DNA of 8,028 bases from contig JACRBR010000307.1 in the NCBI GenBank assembly GCA_016213125.1, positions 1 through 8,028 on the forward strand, read 5' to 3'. This DNA comes from Chloroflexota bacterium (GTDB lineage: Bacteria > Chloroflexota > Dehalococcoidia > DSTF01 > JACRBR01). Made by a program: the position numbers and the translations under genes. Each line of letters starts with the position of its first letter. Position 1 is the stretch's first letter. The notes beneath the pieces were generated by a model. That model was not told where the DNA came from. It ran no database searches and saw only the letters and a list, made by a program, of their open reading frames with translations. Below are positions 6,509 through 8,028 of the stretch, one piece after another.

Positions 6509-7635
6509 TGAACGTAGCGACAACTTCACCGGGCCGTCCACCCTTCCTCGACGTTGACTTCGACCTCACGCCGTTCACACTAGCGTGGGAGATCACCCGC
6601 TCTTGCGCCCTCGCGTGCGTCCACTGCCGGGCTGAAGCGGTGCCACAGCGGGATCCTCGCGAGTTGACCACCGAAGAAGCCTTCGGCGTGCTCGACCAGA
6701 TCGTCGATCTGGGTAAGCCAATCCTCGTAATCACCGGCGGCGACCCCATGATGCGGCGCGACGTCTTCCAGATCCTGGAAGGGGCCGTAAGGCGCGGCCT
6801 GAAGGTCGGTTTTTCGCCCAGCGCGACGCGCCTCGTGACCAGAGAGGCCGTGAAGCGTGTGCGCGACACGGGCGTCGATATGGTGCACGTCAGCCTCGAC
6901 GGCTCCTGCCCGGAGGTACACGACACCTTCCGCCGCGTGCCAGGCGCCTTCCAGCGCACGATGGAGATCGCCGGGGACGTACGCGGCGTCGGGCTCCCAC
7001 TCCAGATCGGCACGACCGTCACGCGACATAACATGCATGACATGCCCGCCATCTTGAACGTCGTTCGCGAGATCGGCGCGACCGTGTGGAACGTCTTCTT
7101 TCTCGTGCCAACGGGTAGGGGGCAGCAGGAGGCGATGCTCACGCCCCAGGAGCACGAGCAGGTGCTCCACTGGCTCGCCGAGGTGTCGGAGCAGGTGCCG
7201 TTCCGCGTCCGGACGACCGCCGCGCAGCACTACCGCCGCGTGCTGATCCAGCGCATGCGCGCCCGTGCGAAGCCCGACGAGTCGCAGACCTTTGAGCTGA
7301 CGGGTGCGGGCTACGCCTTCCGGCAGGGAAAGGCTCCGGCCGAGAAAGGCGTGAACGACGGCAAAGGCTTCTGCTTCATCTCCCATGTGGGTGATGTGTT
7401 CCCCAGCGGCTTTCTCCAGATCTGCGCGGGCAACGTGCGCACGGAGCCGTTGAGCGAGATCTACCGCAACTCCGATCTTTTCCGCTCGCTAAGGAGTCCG
7501 GCCAGGCTCGAGGGGAAGTGCGGGCGATGCGACTTCAACGAGGTCTGCGGAGGCTCAAGGGCCCGCGCGTGGGCCATCACAGGCAATCACCTCGCGGAAG
7601 AGCCTTGCTGCGTCTATCAACCTGCCGCCGGGTAG
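6508..7635 (+). CDS. Radical SAM/SPASM protein, TIGR04053-like (AhbD/NirJ/PqqE-related), candidate last step of heme synthesis
   Basis: 375 residues from ATG 6508, which overlaps the ahbC stop; a GTG one codon earlier (6505) is also in frame, and a weak GGTGGG lies 6 nt upstream of the ATG. Cluster motif C33-x3-C37-x2-C40 (SCALACVHC), then GGDP at 77-80 instead of GGEP, SPSAT at 103-107, and a SPASM-like C-terminus with C289, C306, C338, C341, C347 and the pair C367-C368. The pattern WEITRSCALACVHCRAEA, PLQIGTTVTRHNMHDMPAI and FFLVPTGRG resembles the TIGR04053 (BA_1875) family, whose reaction I do not know to be established. AhbD, the heme synthase that oxidatively decarboxylates two propionates of Fe-coproporphyrin III to vinyls, is a relative with a similar layout. 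Position right after ahbC suggests it acts in the same pathway, perhaps as AhbD. That role is inference; a peptide- or other-cofactor-modifying enzyme is not excluded. The 3' end overlaps the convergent ahbB-like gene by 19 bp. Confidence 0.85.
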   Translation: MNVATTSPGRPPFLDVDFDLTPFTLAWEITRSCALACVHCRAEAVPQRDPRELTTEEAFGVLDQIVDLGKPILVITGGDPMMRRDVFQILEGAVRRGLKVGFSPSATRLVTREAVKRVRDTGVDMVHVSLDGSCPEVHDTFRRVPGAFQRTMEIAGDVRGVGLPLQIGTTVTRHNMHDMPAILNVVREIGATVWNVFFLVPTGRGQQEAMLTPQEHEQVLHWLAEVSEQVPFRVRTTAAQHYRRVLIQRMRARAKPDESQTFELTGAGYAFRQGKAPAEKGVNDGKGFCFISHVGDVFPSGFLQICAGNVRTEPLSEIYRNSDLFRSLRSPARLEGKCGRCDFNEVCGGSRARAWAITGNHLAEEPCCVYQPAAG

Positions 7636-8028
7636 GGAATCCCGTTCTCCCGCTCCCACGCCGCAACGTCCGGACTGAAGTACACCGGGCGGACCTTCTT
7701 GTACTCCGTCGTGCTGTACAGGACCGTGAACGTCTCTACGCCGTGAGTGCTCGCCAGTTCTTGCACGAATGCTTCGCAGTCCTCCTGGCATCGTGCATGG
7801 ATCATCGTGAAGATGCTGTATGGCCAATCGTCGTAACGCGGGCGCTGATAGCAGTGACTGATCGCCGAATACGATGCGAACGCTTCGCCGACCTCACCCA
7901 CTCGCTCGTCCGGAACATCCCACACCGCCATCCCGTTGGCCGAGAAACCCGCCGCCCGATGCCGCAGGATCCCCGCTATCCTGCGCAGCGCCCCGCGATC
8001 CCGCAGCAGCTCGAGTTCTCGCACGATG
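7617..8028 (-). CDS. ahbB: Siroheme decarboxylase subunit, AhbB/NirL type, C-terminal part (5' end outside window)
   Basis: The frame is open from the right edge to the TGA at 7619-7617. About 137 residues are seen. AhbA/AhbB are Lrp/AsnC-like proteins that decarboxylate siroheme at C12 and C18 to 12,18-didecarboxysiroheme, the substrate of AhbC. Visible signatures are the end of an HTH-like helix running into RRIAGILRHRAAGFSANGMAVW, then SHCYQR, the DWPYSIFTMIHA strand, and STTEYKKVRPVYF near the end. SHCY with WPYxxxTMIH is typical of the AhbB/NirL/NirH side rather than AhbA. A GTG at 8024 could be read as a start, but it is preceded by an in-frame ATC and sits inside the HTH, so the real start lies beyond 8028. 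It may be a stand-alone AhbB or the second half of an AhbA-AhbB fusion. It converges on the TIGR04053-like gene, and the two stops overlap by 19 bp. Confidence 0.88.
   Translation of the reverse strand, partial: IVRELELLRDRGALRRIAGILRHRAAGFSANGMAVWDVPDERVGEVGEAFASYSAISHCYQRPRYDDWPYSIFTMIHARCQEDCEAFVQELASTHGVETFTVLYSTTEYKKVRPVYFSPDVAAWERENGIPYPAAG

Noticed and set aside
5321..6541. 406-residue minus-strand ORF opposite ahbC
   Set aside because: It is fully antisense to a well-recognised enzyme and shows no family features; a GC-rich shadow.
8022..8024. GTG as start of the siroheme decarboxylase
   Set aside because: It falls inside the HTH segment and the frame remains open to the window edge; the protein would lack its N-terminal domain.

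Overview
This is a GC-rich bacterial window with densely packed genes on both strands. It holds two functional blocks: a membrane-bound respiratory electron-transfer module on the left and a set of heme/siroheme tetrapyrrole biosynthesis genes on the right. Gene content and codon style would suit a Chloroflexota-type (Sphaerobacter/Thermomicrobia-like) or related bacterium. That placement is a low-confidence impression from general resemblance; there is no rRNA or phylogenetic marker in the window.

Left block (1-3576, + strand): the 3' end of a multiheme c-type cytochrome with six CxxCH motifs visible, a Tat-exported protein with four [4Fe-4S] clusters (PsrB/NrfC/DmsB type), and an NrfD/PsrC-type quinone-interacting membrane protein. 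The genes overlap at ATGA and TAATG junctions, so they form a translationally coupled operon. The NrfD protein is unusual: after nine helices it has a linker, a tenth helix and a six-repeat NHL-type beta-propeller. The positive-inside rule puts the propeller outside the cell membrane, on the same side as the cytochrome and the Fe-S subunit. The set resembles quinone/cytochrome oxidoreductases of the Nrf, Psr, Qrc and alternative complex III superfamily. No catalytic (for example molybdopterin) subunit is visible; one could lie beyond the left edge.

Right block (3637-8028): hemA (glutamyl-tRNA reductase, - strand) is divergent from a two-gene + strand operon. That operon encodes ahbC (12,18-didecarboxysiroheme deacetylase) and a second radical SAM/SPASM protein that looks like the TIGR04053 family, related to AhbD/NirJ/PqqE. 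A siroheme decarboxylase of AhbB/NirL type converges on it from the right edge (- strand, 5' end missing). Together these point to the siroheme-dependent (Ahb) route to heme, or a related heme d1-like route: HemA starts the pathway, AhbB decarboxylates siroheme, AhbC removes two acetates, and the second radical SAM enzyme may do the final propionate-to-vinyl conversion. A heme pathway beside a multiheme cytochrome operon makes sense, because the cytochrome needs much heme.

Between hemA and ahbC is a 289-bp divergent regulatory region with a 13-bp imperfect direct repeat at a 26-bp period. I see no RNA genes, mobile elements, CRISPR arrays or clear intrinsic terminators. Both convergent junctions (3577-3636 and 7617-7635) lack a recognisable terminator, and the second is a 19-bp overlap of coding ends.
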